The notes beneath the pieces were generated by a model. That model worked only from the letters and a program-made list of their open reading frames with translations. It made no database searches and was not told where the DNA came from. The position numbers were made by a program, and so were the translations under genes. A stretch of 64,000 nt of DNA from VGTK01 sp046327915 (GTDB lineage: Bacteria > Desulfobacterota > Binatia > UBA12015), in NCBI GenBank assembly GCA_046327915.1, contig JAXLXO010000014.1:62001-126000 (forward strand), written 5' to 3'. Below are positions 17,847-26,039 of this stretch, in pieces; the stretch's first letter is position 1; every line of letters starts with the position of its first letter.

Positions 17847-19708
17847 AGGGCGAGCCCCGCGAGCTGCGCGCGCGCCCAGCCGAATGCGGCGAGGCTCACC
17901 TTCTCGTACGCCGGCAGCGCGACGCGGCGACCGAAGACGTCGAAGCGGCGTGCCTCGATGCGGTGCAGCAGGCGCTCGTAGATCGCGCACATCGCCTCGG
18001 CGACGGCGAGCGAGCGCCGGTCCTCCGGCGGCAGCGTGCCGTGCGCGCGCAGATAGACCGCGCGCGCACGTCCGCACTCGAAGGCGAGCAGCGCCGCGAT
18101 CTTCGGCGAGTAGCGCCCCGCGAGCAGCTCCTCCTCCTCGACGCCGAACTGCCGCAGGTCCTCGAGCGGCAGGTAGATGCGTCCGCGCTGCGCGTCCTCT
18201 TCGACGTCGCGCAGGATGTTGGTGAGCTGGAACGCGAGCCCGAGGTCGACCGCGTAGCCGCGCGCCGCCGGGTTCGAGTGGCCGAAGATCTCGATGCACA
18301 GCAGCCCGACCGCGGACGCGACCAGGTAGCAGTACTCCTCGAGCTGCTCGAAGGTCAGGAAGCGGCGTGCCGTCAGGTCCATCTCGACGCCGCGCAGGAT
18401 GTCCTCGAAGTGCCGGCGCTCGAGACCGAAGCGCGCCACCGCGTCGACCAGCGCGACGCCGACCTTGCGCGTCGGCGTTCCCGCGTAGACGTTCGCCAGC
18501 TCGCCGCGCCACAGGTCGAGCAGCGCCTGCGGGTCGGGCGCGCGCGCGTCGTCCGCGACGTCGTCGACGAAGCGGCAGAAGGCGTACACCGCGAACAGCG
18601 CGTCGCGCTGCACGGGACCGAGCAGCTTGAAGGCGCTGAAGAAATTGCTCGAGCTCCGCTGCGTCACGTCGCGGCAGAAGTCGTACGCGGCCTGGAGGCG
18701 CGGTCCGTCGAGATGGTGCAGCGCGCTCGCCGGCTGCTGCGCACGCGCCGCGTGTGCGCGACGCGCACGCTCGCCGGCCGCGCGCGCTCCCGCCGCGCCA
18801 CGGCCGAGGAGCCCGCGCAGCAGCACGCCGGCCTTGTCCGCCTTCGACAGCACCGGACGCCGCACCGACGTCGCGAAGCCGTCGGCCTCGATGCGGTCGA
18901 GGATCGCGAGCCCGCCGCCGGCGAACATGCGCACCTCGCGCGCGAGCCGCGGCTGCACGGTGTCGGCGAGTGCCAGGCCCTCGACGAGGTGCGCACGCGC
19001 GCGCTCGACCTCGAACGCGAGCAGCGCGCGTACCTGCGCGTCGTCGCGGCCGCGCAGCAGGTCGTCCTCCGACACGCCGAAGCGATCGAGGTCCTCGCGC
19101 GGCACGTAGACGCGGCCTTTCTGCGCGTCGACCGACACGTCCTGCCAGAAGTTCGCCAGCTGCAGCCCGGCGCAGATGCGGTCCGAGAGTGCTTGACGCG
19201 CCTCGTCGCCGTGGCCGAAGAGGTAGAGGATCAGGTGCCCGACGGGATCCGCCGAGTCGCGGCAGTAGCCGCGCAGGTCCTCGAAGGTCGCGAACGGGCG
19301 GAAGTCGACGTCGCCGCGGAACGCGCGCAGCAGGCGCCGGAACGGCGTGATCGGGATCGCGAAGCGTGCCGCGGTGTCGGCGAGCGCCACGAACACCGGC
19401 TCGGTGGGACGCCCGCGGTACGCCTCCTCGAGCGCCCACTCCCACGCATCGAGACGCGCGAGGCGCTCCTCGCGCGTGAGGTCGCCCTCGTCCGCCATGT
19501 CGTCGGCCGCGCGCGCGAACGCGTAGATCGCGGCGACGTGGCGGCGCAGCGCGCGCGGCAGCAGGAACGATCCGACGGTGAAGTTCTCGTAGTGCGCGCG
19601 CGCGACGCGCACGCACTCGCGGTACGCCGCCGCGACCTCCGCAGGACGGAGCGTCAGCGGACGCGGCAGCAGCGCCGCACCACCCGCGGCGACGGCGGGG
19701 GCCGCCAC
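17843..19708 (-). CDS. hpnCD: HpnC-HpnD fusion: hydroxysqualene synthase fused to presqualene diphosphate synthase
   Basis: One uninterrupted 621-codon reading frame encodes two trans-prenyltransferase-fold domains. Residues 20-300 match HpnC, with metal motif DDMAD (69-73) and second motif FWQDVSVDAQKGR. Residues 301-335 are a Gly/Ala/Arg linker. Residues 336-621 match HpnD, with DDVAD (382-386) and NILRDVEEDAQRGR. HpnD makes presqualene diphosphate from two farnesyl diphosphates and HpnC converts it to hydroxysqualene, so the fusion joins consecutive steps, in reverse domain order. The GTG at 19708 is supported by GGAG 7 nt upstream, and it begins 2 bases after the HMG-CoA synthase stop. 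Neighbours are all hopanoid genes. The two enzymes are normally separate proteins. Confidence 0.9.
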   Translation of the reverse strand: MAAPAVAAGGAALLPRPLTLRPAEVAAAYRECVRVARAHYENFTVGSFLLPRALRRHVAAIYAFARAADDMADEGDLTREERLARLDAWEWALEEAYRGRPTEPVFVALADTAARFAIPITPFRRLLRAFRGDVDFRPFATFEDLRGYCRDSADPVGHLILYLFGHGDEARQALSDRICAGLQLANFWQDVSVDAQKGRVYVPREDLDRFGVSEDDLLRGRDDAQVRALLAFEVERARAHLVEGLALADTVQPRLAREVRMFAGGGLAILDRIEADGFATSVRRPVLSKADKAGVLLRGLLGRGAAGARAAGERARRAHAARAQQPASALHHLDGPRLQAAYDFCRDVTQRSSSNFFSAFKLLGPVQRDALFAVYAFCRFVDDVADDARAPDPQALLDLWRGELANVYAGTPTRKVGVALVDAVARFGLERRHFEDILRGVEMDLTARRFLTFEQLEEYCYLVASAVGLLCIEIFGHSNPAARGYAVDLGLAFQLTNILRDVEEDAQRGRIYLPLEDLRQFGVEEEELLAGRYSPKIAALLAFECGRARAVYLRAHGTLPPEDRRSLAVAEAMCAIYERLLHRIEARRFDVFGRRVALPAYEKVSLAAFGWARAQLAGLAL

Positions 19709-19710
19709 CG

Positions 19711-20961
19711 TCAGGCTCCCGCGCCGATCGCGCGCTGCGCGCGCGCGTAGTGGCGCTTGTCGTCGCGCACGCCGGCGAAGAAGAACGATCCGGCACCGTC
19801 CGTCGTCGGCGGCTCGCCGACCGCGGTCTTCGCACAGCGCTCGTACTCCTCGACGGACAGCGAGCGGCGCGCGTCGAGAAGCTCCGCCGCGGCGATCTTC
19901 TGCGCGGCTTCGGTCGAACGCTCGGCGAAGCGTCCGGTGAAGAACTCGGCGCAGCAGCCCGAGCCGTACGAGAACATGCCGATCTCGCGTCCGGGCAGCG
20001 CCGCCGCGCGCTGCGACGCGAGCCACGCGAGGCAGAGGTAGAGCGACGCCGTGTACGAGTTGCCGGTGCGGCGCGCCATCAGCAGGCTGGGATCGACCAG
20101 CTCGGCGTAGGTCTTCTCGGCGAGACGCGCGCGCTCCTCGGGATCGGCGATGCGTACCGCCGAGTCGACCTCGGCGAGGCGCATGTGCGCCTTGTACGCC
20201 ATCTTCGGGAACGGCGTGTGGTACAGCAGCGCGTCGAAGCGCTCGAGCAGCGGCTGGCCGCCGCGTCCGTTCAGCGCCGAGCGGTAGTCGGAGAGCGCGC
20301 CGGACAGCGCCTCGAGGTAGCAGTCGAGCGAGAACTTGCCGTCGACCAGCGCCTCGCGGCGGTCGAGCGGACGCCAGAAGTCGTACACGTTGCCCGCGAA
20401 CACGCCGCTCTCCGGCGCGAGCTCGAGCAGCTTCGGCTCGGCGGAGAGAAGAACAGCGGCAGCACCCGCGCCCTGCGTGAACTCGGCGCTCGAGTGCAGG
20501 TCGTAGCGCGCGATGTCGCTCGCGATGACCAGCGCCTTGCGTCCGCGCGACGCCGGCGACAGCAGCCAGTCGCGCGCGATCATGACCCCGGCGGTGCCGC
20601 CGTAGCACGCGTGCTTGAGCTCGAAGGTGCGGCAGTTGGCCGGCAGACCGAGCAGCTCGTGCACGAAGATGCTGGCCGGCTTCGCGTGGTCGACCGCGGT
20701 CTCGGTCGCGACCAGCAGCAACCCGATCTCCTCGGGACGCGCCCAGCCCTGCGCGAACAGCCGCTCCGCCGCGTTCGCCGCGAGCGTGACGGTATCCTCC
20801 CACGGCGGCGCCACGGCCATCTCGTGCGCGCCGAGGCCGATCGAGATCTTCTCCGGCGGGACCCCGCGCGCCTTCGCGAGCTTCTCGAGCTCGAGGACGT
20901 AGCGCGGCACGTAGACCGCGAGCTGATCGATTCCGACGGCGGGTGAATTCTGCGTTGTCAC
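19711..20961 (-). CDS. hydroxymethylglutaryl-CoA synthase family protein
   Basis: A 416-residue thiolase-superfamily enzyme of the HMG-CoA synthase type. The catalytic Cys is C119 in KHACYGGTAGV; the acid Glu lies in ATETAVDHAKP (about residue 87) and the catalytic His in YHTPFPKMAYKAH. Such enzymes condense acetoacetyl-CoA with acetyl-CoA in the mevalonate pathway; PksG-type relatives instead install beta-branches on polyketides. The GTG at 20961 is preceded by AAGGAG at 6 nt spacing. Its position between squalene-hopene cyclase and the HpnC-HpnD fusion suggests a role in supplying isoprenoid precursor for hopanoids, but no other mevalonate gene is in the window. Confidence 0.85.
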   Translation of the reverse strand: MTTQNSPAVGIDQLAVYVPRYVLELEKLAKARGVPPEKISIGLGAHEMAVAPPWEDTVTLAANAAERLFAQGWARPEEIGLLLVATETAVDHAKPASIFVHELLGLPANCRTFELKHACYGGTAGVMIARDWLLSPASRGRKALVIASDIARYDLHSSAEFTQGAGAAAVLLSAEPKLLELAPESGVFAGNVYDFWRPLDRREALVDGKFSLDCYLEALSGALSDYRSALNGRGGQPLLERFDALLYHTPFPKMAYKAHMRLAEVDSAVRIADPEERARLAEKTYAELVDPSLLMARRTGNSYTASLYLCLAWLASQRAAALPGREIGMFSYGSGCCAEFFTGRFAERSTEAAQKIAAAELLDARRSLSVEEYERCAKTAVGEPPTTDGAGSFFFAGVRDDKRHYARAQRAIGAGA

Positions 20962-21053
20962 GACGATCTCCTTCCCCCCACGATTCCCTTCACGATGGCA
21001 CGGCACTCCTGCCGCGCCACCGGCGCGCGCTCGTGCGCCGTGGCTCGTGTCGC

Positions 21054-23066
21054 CTACGCCGACGCGGCGGCGGCACGCTCGACGAGCGGCGGACGCGCGA
21101 CGGCGACGCGCTCGGTCTCGAACGACAGCGGCACGGTGACGGCGGCTTCGAGCGCCGCCCGCGCCTGCCCCAGGGCCATCAGGGGGAAGTACTCGCGGTA
21201 CATCGTGTAGCGGAGGTAGAAGTGGCCCGGGAACCCGGTTCCGGTGAACGGCTCTTCCGCCCAGGTGCCGTCGCTCTGCGTCTCGATCAGGTAACGCACG
21301 CCGCGCTCGACCGCGGGGCTGACCGTGCGCTGCGCCGCCAGCAGACCCATGATCGCCCACGCCGTCTGCGACGGCGTCGACGGACCGCGGCCGGCGAGCG
21401 ACGGGTCGTCGTACGAGCCGAGCGTCTCGCCCCAGCCGCCGTCGGCGTTCTGGTGCTCCTCGAGCCAGCGAACTGCGCGCTTGACGTACGGCGCGTCCAT
21501 GTCCTCGCCGATCGCCTGCAGGCCGAGCAGCGCGGACCACGTGCCGTAGATGAAGTTCGATCCCCAGCGTCCCCACCACGCGCCGTTCGCGTGCTGCGTG
21601 CGCAGCAGGAAGTCGCGCGCGCGGCGGGCGCGCGAGAAGTCGAGGTCGAAGCCCGCGTTGCCCATCAGCTCGAGGACGCGCCCGGTGAGGTCCTCGGTCG
21701 GCGGGTCGATCATCGCCTTCATGTCCGCGAACGGGATCTGGTTGAGGAATTCGGCGTCGTTGTCGGTGTCGAACGCGGCGTAGCCGCCGTTCCTGCACTG
21801 CATGCCGAGCGTCCAGTGCATCCCGCGCGCGATCGAGCGCTCGAGGCGGGTGGAGTCCGCGAGCCGCAGGCGGCGCAGCACCATCAGGATCACCGCCGAG
21901 TCGTCGACGTCGGGATACCAGTCGTTCGCGAACTCGAAGGCCCAGCCGCCGGGATCGAGGTCCGGGTTGTAGACGCTCCAGTCGCCGGGGACGAAGATCT
22001 GGTTGTCGATCAGCCACTCGGCGGCGCGCGCGAGCGAGGGATCGTCGGGGGACGCTCCGGCGTCGAGCAGCGCGCGCATGGTGAGCGCCGTGTCCCACGT
22101 CGGCGACACGCATGGCTGGTAGAGCAGATGTCCCTCGTGCTCGATCAGGAAGTCGTCGATCGCCTGCAGGCCGTTCTTCACCGCGGGATGGTCGTCGGAG
22201 TAGCCGAGCACGCGCAGCGCCATCACGCAGTTCAGCATCGGCGGCTGGATGCCGCCCCAGCCGCCGTTGCGGTCCTGGCGATCGAGGATCCACTTCTCGG
22301 CGCGCGCCGCAGCGCGCTTGCGGAGCGGCTTCCACCTGCTGCGTCCGACCAGCTTGAGCACGCGGTCGAGTTGCAAGAAGAAATTTCCCCACGAGAGCAC
22401 GCGGTCCTCGGCGGGGAACGCGAGGTCGTTGCGCGTCGGCGGACGGAGCCACAGCTCCTCGACGCCGCAGCCGGGCTCGAGATCGATCCGCGGCTTCTTC
22501 GCGAACAGCAGCAGCATCGGCACGACCGTCTCGCGCGCCCAGCTCGACATCGCGTAGATGTTGAGCGGGAACCACGGCGGCAGCAGCATCAGCTCGACCG
22601 GCATCGCCGGCAGGCCTTGCCACGGGAACTGTCCGAAGTACGCGAGGTAGGCGCGCGTGAAGACCTGCGCGCGGGCGAGGCCGCCGTGCGCGTGGATGAA
22701 CTCGCGCGCACGGACCAGCGCCGGCTCGTCCGGAGAGTGTCCCGTGAGCTTCAGCGCGAAGTACGCCTCGATCGTCGTGCTGAGGTGTCCGGGACCGCCG
22801 TGGTAGAGCGGCCAGCTGCCGTCGTCGCCCTGCTTCGCGAGGATGTGCTCGACGAGGCGCCGCTCGGTCTCGACCGGGCGCCGTCCCATGAAGCGGTTGA
22901 ACACGACGTACTGCGCGTCCATCCCGACGTTGGCCTCGAGCGGCGCGTGCCAGTACCCGCCCGGGAACTGCTTCGCGAGGATCGCGTCGCGGGCGCCGTC
23001 GATGGCGCCGCCGAGCAGATCGCCGAGGTCCGCCTCCAGGTGCCGCTGGGCCTCGTTGGTCCCCAT
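21054..23066 (-). CDS. shc: squalene-hopene cyclase
   Basis: A 670-residue class II triterpene cyclase that folds squalene into hopene at the membrane. The catalytic acid motif DVDD is at residues 386-389, matching the bacterial DxDD. QW-type repeats are visible throughout (QDRNGGWGG, QHANGAWWG, QNADGGWGE, QSDGTWAEE). The start ATG follows GGGAG. This is the first gene of the hopanoid operon and has a strong candidate promoter 67-95 bp upstream. A 92-bp gap separates it from the HMG-CoA synthase gene, the only sizeable gap in the cluster. Confidence 0.96.
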   Translation of the reverse strand: MGTNEAQRHLEADLGDLLGGAIDGARDAILAKQFPGGYWHAPLEANVGMDAQYVVFNRFMGRRPVETERRLVEHILAKQGDDGSWPLYHGGPGHLSTTIEAYFALKLTGHSPDEPALVRAREFIHAHGGLARAQVFTRAYLAYFGQFPWQGLPAMPVELMLLPPWFPLNIYAMSSWARETVVPMLLLFAKKPRIDLEPGCGVEELWLRPPTRNDLAFPAEDRVLSWGNFFLQLDRVLKLVGRSRWKPLRKRAAARAEKWILDRQDRNGGWGGIQPPMLNCVMALRVLGYSDDHPAVKNGLQAIDDFLIEHEGHLLYQPCVSPTWDTALTMRALLDAGASPDDPSLARAAEWLIDNQIFVPGDWSVYNPDLDPGGWAFEFANDWYPDVDDSAVILMVLRRLRLADSTRLERSIARGMHWTLGMQCRNGGYAAFDTDNDAEFLNQIPFADMKAMIDPPTEDLTGRVLELMGNAGFDLDFSRARRARDFLLRTQHANGAWWGRWGSNFIYGTWSALLGLQAIGEDMDAPYVKRAVRWLEEHQNADGGWGETLGSYDDPSLAGRGPSTPSQTAWAIMGLLAAQRTVSPAVERGVRYLIETQSDGTWAEEPFTGTGFPGHFYLRYTMYREYFPLMALGQARAALEAAVTVPLSFETERVAVARPPLVERAAAASA

Positions 23067-23100
23067 TCCGCTCCCCCTGATTCCCCCGTGGCTCGGGCCG

Positions 23101-23132
23101 CCTGACCGCGCGGCCTAAACCAATCGGTCAGG
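23101..23132. promoter_or_regulatory. inverted repeat at the shc promoter
   Basis: Perfect 8-bp arms CCTGACCG (23101-23108) and CGGTCAGG (23125-23132) are separated by 16 bases. The right arm abuts the predicted -10 box of the shc promoter, so it could be an operator or a 5-prime leader hairpin. The role is inferred from position. Confidence 0.45.
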
Positions 23133-23161
23133 GGTATCGTGGATGCGATGTGCAGTGTCAA
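23133..23161 (-). promoter_or_regulatory. candidate sigma70-type promoter for shc
   Basis: On the minus strand a perfect TTGACA (23161-23156) is followed by a 17-base spacer and GATACC (23138-23133), which keeps the central ATA of the -10 box. Transcription would start near 23126, about 60 nt upstream of the shc start codon. Confidence 0.55.
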
Positions 23162-23363
23162 GCGGGGGTACCGCCGAGGTGACTGATAATGTCGCGATTT
23201 CAGGCAGTTACCCTGCCATCACGACCGAACCGACGGCTCCTCCAGGTCGGCTCTCGGGCGCCGCGCGAGGGCCGTTTCGACGGCCGCAGCGGCCGCGCAA
23301 CGTGGGGGCGCGGCCGTCGTCCTTGCCGTTGCGCGGCGGCGCGACACGGGCGAGAACGACGGG

Positions 23364-24155
23364 ATGAGCGAGGGACGCTTCGCGGGCCGCGTGGTGCTGA
23401 TCACCGGCGCCGGCACCGGCATCGGGCGCGTGCTGGCGGCGTCCTACGCGCGCGAGGGGGCGAGCATCGTCCTCGCCGGGCGCCGCGAGGGTCCGCTGGA
23501 GGAGACCGCGGCGCTGGTGCACGAGACCGGCTCGCCGTGCATCGTGCAGGCGGCCGACGTCGCGGTCGAGCGCGACTGCATCGCGCTCGTCGAGCGCACC
23601 GTCGCGCGCTTCGGCCGCGTCGACGTCCTGCTGAACAACGCGGGGCTGCCGGGCACCGACACGGCGGTGTCGGAGATGACGCTCGAGAACTGGAACCACA
23701 CCATCGGCGTGAACGTCACCGGGCCGATGCTGCTGGCGCGCGAGGCGCTGCGTCAATCCATGATCCGCGCGCGCTCGGGGAACATCCAGTTCTTCTCGTC
23801 GGCAGCGGCGAAGCGGGTGCGCGCGCGCAAGGCGCACTACGCGGTCGCGAAGATGGGACTCATCCCGCTCGCGCAGACGCTGGCGCTCGAGGTCGGCCCG
23901 CTCGGCATCCGCGTCAACACGCTGGTGATCGGCCTCGTCGACGGCGATCTCGTCGACGCGTGGATCCACCGCACCGCGGGCGAGTCGGGACGCGCCCCGG
24001 AAGAGATCCGTGCGGCGATGGTCGCGGACATTCCGCTGCGGCGCGCGATCGACCCGCAGGAGGTCGCGAACCTGTCGCTCTTCCTCGCCTCCGACGAGGC
24101 GTCGGCGATCACCGGCCAGAACGTCAACGTCACGGCCGGCGCGGAGATGCGCTGA
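23364..24155 (+). CDS. short-chain dehydrogenase/reductase
   Basis: A 263-residue classical SDR that oxidises or reduces a hydroxyl/keto substrate with NAD(P). The cofactor motif TGAGTGIG is near residues 15-22, NNAG near 92, the catalytic Ser in FFSSAAA and the Tyr-Lys pair in YAVAK. The LAGRRE segment after the second strand places an Arg pair that favours NADP. It opens a three-gene operon with a SnoaL-like protein and an amidohydrolase, 1 bp before the next gene. It is divergent from shc, so the two operons share a 297-bp control region. The substrate is unknown. Confidence 0.9.
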   Translation: MSEGRFAGRVVLITGAGTGIGRVLAASYAREGASIVLAGRREGPLEETAALVHETGSPCIVQAADVAVERDCIALVERTVARFGRVDVLLNNAGLPGTDTAVSEMTLENWNHTIGVNVTGPMLLAREALRQSMIRARSGNIQFFSSAAAKRVRARKAHYAVAKMGLIPLAQTLALEVGPLGIRVNTLVIGLVDGDLVDAWIHRTAGESGRAPEEIRAAMVADIPLRRAIDPQEVANLSLFLASDEASAITGQNVNVTAGAEMR

Positions 24156-24156
24156 G

Positions 24157-24651
24157 ATGGCAGCCGATCCCGCGACCGAAGACCGGCTCGCGGCGCTCGA
24201 GCGCCGCGTCGCGGTGCTCGAGGACGAGCTCGCGATCCACCGCCTGATCGTGTCGTACGGCTTCGCCGTCGACACCGGTGATGCCGCCGCGACCGGTGCG
24301 CTGTTCACCGAGGACGGACTCTACGACGTCGACACCACGCTGGTGATGCACGGGCGCAGCGGCGTCGAGGACATGGTGCGCGGTCCGCGCCACCAGTCGC
24401 TGCTGCCGAACTGCGCGCACACGATCGGCCCCGCGGTCGTGCGCGTCGACGGCGACCGTGCGGTCGCGACGGCCTACTCGCGCATCTACAAGCGCGACGG
24501 CGACGCGTTCGGACTCTGGCGCCTCAGCTTCAACCGCTTCGAGCTCGAGCGCCGCGACGGCCGCTGGCAGATCGCGCGCCGCACGACGAGAATGCTCGGC
24601 CACGACGAGGCGCACGCGCTGTTCGCGCGCGCGCTGCACGACGACGAATGA
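24157..24651 (+). CDS. SnoaL-like (NTF2-fold) protein
   Basis: A 164-residue protein with an N-terminal heptad-like helix (residues 5-28, LAALERRVAVLEDE) followed by a SnoaL_4 / NTF2-like cone fold (IHRLIVSYGFAVDTGD, then GLYDV and ARRTTRM). Members act as ketosteroid-isomerase-like cyclases, dehydratases or hydrolases on small molecules. The ATG at 24157 follows the SDR stop by one base, and its stop overlaps the next start by ATGA, so the three genes are co-translated. The substrate is not predictable. Confidence 0.85.
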   Translation: MAADPATEDRLAALERRVAVLEDELAIHRLIVSYGFAVDTGDAAATGALFTEDGLYDVDTTLVMHGRSGVEDMVRGPRHQSLLPNCAHTIGPAVVRVDGDRAVATAYSRIYKRDGDAFGLWRLSFNRFELERRDGRWQIARRTTRMLGHDEAHALFARALHDDE

Positions 24652-25847
24652 ACGAGGGACGCATGCTCCGACCCGACGAGTGGATCAACGACGCCGACAA
24701 CCACTTCTACGAGCCCGACGACTGCTTCACGCGCCACATCGAGGCGCCGCTCAAGAAGCGGACGGCGTGGATCGACCGCACGAGCGCCGGTCCGTCGCGC
24801 ATGTACGTGGGCGACGAGCGCTGCCACTTCTTCTCGGTCGGCGCCGGCGACTCGATCGGCGGACCGGGCATCATGAAGGCCTTCCTGCGCGGCGAGACCG
24901 AGGACGGCGGCAGCCCGAGCCTGAGCCCGATCGACGGCCTGTCCGTTCCCGAGTTCACGCAGCGCAACGCGCGCCTCGCGAAGCTCGACGAGCAGTACGT
25001 CGAGCGCTGCCTGATGCTGCCGACGATGGGCGTCGGCATCGAGCCGCAGCTGCGCGAGCAGCCCGACGTGCTGTACCCGAGCCTGCGCGCCTACAACCGC
25101 TGGGTCGAGGAGGACTGGGGCTACGGCACCGACGGCCGCATCTACGGCGCGGCGCTGCTGTCGCTGTGCGACCTCGACGAGGCGCTGCGCGAGCTCGACC
25201 GTCTGCTGAAGCTCGGCGCGCGCTTCGTCATTCTCACCGCGGGTCCGTTCAACGGACGCTCGCCGGGCGAGCCGCACTTCGATCCGTTCTGGGCGCGCTG
25301 CGAGGAGGCGTCGGTCAACGTCGTCTACCACATCGGACGCACGCCGTTCTCGGAGATGTACAACACGCCGTGGGGGCTCCGTCCGCACCCGCCGTCGCAC
25401 CGCCACTCGCTGATGGAGTACGTGCTGTCGTTCACCGACCGGCCGATCACCGACACGCTCACCGCGCTCATCGCCGACAACGTCTTCGGGCGCTTCCCGA
25501 AGCTCAAGATCCTGAGCATCGAGTACGGCTCGCGCTGGGTCGAGCCGCTGCTGTGGAAGCTCGACCACATCACGCGCCTCTACAGCAAGGACATGTGGCG
25601 CTTCGGCACGCCGCCGATGAAGCCCAGCGACACCTTCCGCAACAACGTCTGGGTGTCGCCCTTCTTCGAGGACGACGTCGCCGCCCTCGCGCGCACCATC
25701 GGCGCGGGCCACGTCCTCAACGGCTCCGACTACCCGCACCCCGAGGGCCTGCTCTGGCCGCGCGAGTTCGCCGACGAGCTCGAAGGCATGAGCGACGACG
25801 ACGTCCACCGCATCATGAAGGGCAACTTCGAGGAGCTGCTGGCGTAA
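24648..25847 (+). CDS. amidohydrolase family metal-dependent hydrolase
   Basis: A 399-residue TIM-barrel hydrolase of the ACMSD-like amidohydrolase group. The first metal motif is altered to DADNHFYEP (residues 16-24, DxxxH rather than HxH); a metal His is in VVYHIGR and the late Asp in GSDYPHPEG. These features fit the COG2159 branch found in aromatic and xenobiotic degradation operons. Together with the SDR and the SnoaL-like protein it probably forms a small catabolic pathway, by inference from the operon only. Confidence 0.88.
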   Translation: MNEGRMLRPDEWINDADNHFYEPDDCFTRHIEAPLKKRTAWIDRTSAGPSRMYVGDERCHFFSVGAGDSIGGPGIMKAFLRGETEDGGSPSLSPIDGLSVPEFTQRNARLAKLDEQYVERCLMLPTMGVGIEPQLREQPDVLYPSLRAYNRWVEEDWGYGTDGRIYGAALLSLCDLDEALRELDRLLKLGARFVILTAGPFNGRSPGEPHFDPFWARCEEASVNVVYHIGRTPFSEMYNTPWGLRPHPPSHRHSLMEYVLSFTDRPITDTLTALIADNVFGRFPKLKILSIEYGSRWVEPLLWKLDHITRLYSKDMWRFGTPPMKPSDTFRNNVWVSPFFEDDVAALARTIGAGHVLNGSDYPHPEGLLWPREFADELEGMSDDDVHRIMKGNFEELLA

Positions 25848-25863
25848 GGACCGCGCGCAGACT

Positions 25864-26030
25864 CCGCGCGCGCAGCGCGCGGCCGAGCGTCAGCGAGCGC
25901 GGGGAGTGGGACCCTGTCAAGCTTCGCTTGACAGGGCGAGGGGGCGCGTGCCCCCTCGTTGAAATCACCCGCGGAGAGTGGGGCCCCGCGCGGCTTCGCC
26001 GCGTGGGGCGAGAGGTCGCGTGACCTCTCG
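25864..26030. repeat. cluster of composite hairpin repeats between convergent genes
   Basis: Two adjacent copies of a two-hairpin module are visible. Copy 1: an 11-bp stem with a TTC loop (25912-25936), immediately followed by a 9-bp stem with a GCGT loop (25937-25958). Copy 2: an 11-bp stem with a TTC loop and one G-T pair (25984-26008), immediately followed by a 9-bp stem with a GCGT loop (26009-26030). Both copies are preceded by GAGTGGG. The stem sequences differ between copies but pairing is kept. A further CCGCGCGC/GCGCGCGG hairpin lies at 25864-25882. The cluster fills the gap between convergent stops and may work as a bidirectional terminator or a REP-like element. Confidence 0.8.
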
Positions 26031-26039
26031 CTGCGGCTC

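Noticed and set aside
16410..19835. Fusion of hpnE with upstream sequence
   Set aside because: The frame is open, but the upstream part is antisense-like Arg-rich sequence out of frame with the HpnC-HpnD gene; HpnE begins at GTG 17846.
17843..20803. Single 986-codon frame from 20803 to 17843
   Set aside because: The first 365 codons are a shadow of the HMG-CoA synthase gene; the real gene starts at GTG 19708.
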